Assembly: GCA_937959275.1 (NCBI GenBank)
Contig: CALGLU010000125.1
Span: 1 to 61,542, forward strand
DNA from: an uncultured Saprospiraceae bacterium
GTDB lineage: Bacteria > Bacteroidota > Bacteroidia > Chitinophagales > Saprospiraceae
Direction of reading: 5' to 3'
Length of the DNA stretch: 61,542 bases
This document shows, in pieces, positions 61,225-61,542 of the stretch. The notes beneath the pieces are model-generated. The model saw nothing but the letters and a program-made list of their open reading frames with translations, was not told where the DNA came from and made no database searches. Numbering within the stretch: the stretch's first letter is position 1; every line of letters begins with the position of its first letter. The position numbers were made by a program, and so were the translations under genes.

Positions 61225-61542
61225 TAAGTATATATGATTCTTTCATATATGTTTATCCTGCCCTTTCTTATGTCATAGCAACAGGTTTTACTCAATTGAA
61301 GTAGTTTTAATTGTGTTGTTTGGCATATTATATAATCCAAGTCATTAAGCATTGTTTTAATAAACTTCATAGGTGATAGTAGTTTATTAAATTTTGAATG
61401 CATCAAATTTTGATATTTTTTAAATTGAGGATTGACTACTATAACAATAAAGCACAGACATAAGTAGAGTAGTATTTCTGGTTTTACCCGATTAGGACCT
61501 TGACAAGATTTAAAGATTAGATCTAGATTAAAATAGCTTTTC
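61225..61542. other. Terminal AT-rich stretch without recognised gene
   Basis: Apart from a clean hairpin ATATATGA (61230-61237) / TCATATAT (61243-61250), I see nothing here. The only minus-strand frame (60 codons) lacks protein-like features. The window ends without a partial gene. Confidence 0.5.

Noticed and set aside
61224-61406. 60-codon minus-strand frame at the window end
   Set aside because: AT-rich, no features, and overlaps the inverted-repeat boundary.

Overview
The window reads as an AT-rich chromosomal segment of a Bacteroidota bacterium, most likely a marine Saprospiria- or Cytophagia-like lineage. This is inferred from several features. One large secreted protease has a type IX secretion (T9SS) C-terminal sorting domain. 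Start codons lack Shine-Dalgarno sequences and are preceded by A/T-rich DNA. There are Bacteroidota-type promoter boxes (TTG-N19-TANNTTTG, clearest in front of tRNA-Lys). The phylum-typical genes ytxJ and stand-alone mnmD are present, and many proteins carry short lipoprotein signals. No rRNA, CRISPR array, insertion sequence or phage gene was seen.

Region 1 (1-33.7 kb) is mostly housekeeping and cell-surface genes: tRNA-Lys(UUU), a STAS protein coupled to RNase Z, clpC, infC with a TTG start behind a short leader ORF, a divergent Gfo/Idh/MocA oxidoreductase and sulfatase pair, a di-haem peroxidase, a DinB-like protein, a CotH-family lipoprotein, an AAA ATPase coupled to pruA, coaD, a WG-repeat lipoprotein, tyrS, a large secreted protein of unknown activity, msrB, rimO, an M4 metalloprotease with a T9SS tail, a tiny lipoprotein-ytxJ-mnmD operon, fabI, and an SPFH protein. 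The gaps hold many small repeats: an alternating 33-bp A/B array, a 36-bp tandem repeat, a 160-bp near-perfect-centre palindrome, hairpin doublets and G+T-rich simple sequence.

Region 2 (33.9-61.1 kb) is a 27-kb surface-glycan locus built of seven strand-alternating operons. It contains a DUF2304 protein, at least eight glycosyltransferases, two large GT-C-like membrane proteins lying end to end, a third polytopic membrane protein beside a GtrA/GtrB pair, an O-antigen-ligase/polymerase-type protein with a periplasmic tail, an ABC-2 exporter pair (Wzm/Wzt-like), GDP-mannose 4,6-dehydratase, a tandem FkbM methyltransferase, an SDR, a second methyltransferase and three mutually divergent sulfotransferases. 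Read together, the locus most likely makes and exports a 6-deoxyhexose-containing, sulfated and methylated polysaccharide or lipid-linked O-antigen.

The most unusual parts are the Wzt-like ATPase whose usual C-terminal sugar-binding domain is replaced by a long charged coiled coil, two small Spy/CpxP-like lipoproteins interleaved with the glycosyltransferase genes, the split GT-C pair, the double FkbM protein, and the three sulfotransferases in one glycan locus. The final 0.4 kb contains no gene, only an inverted-repeat-bounded intergenic element.
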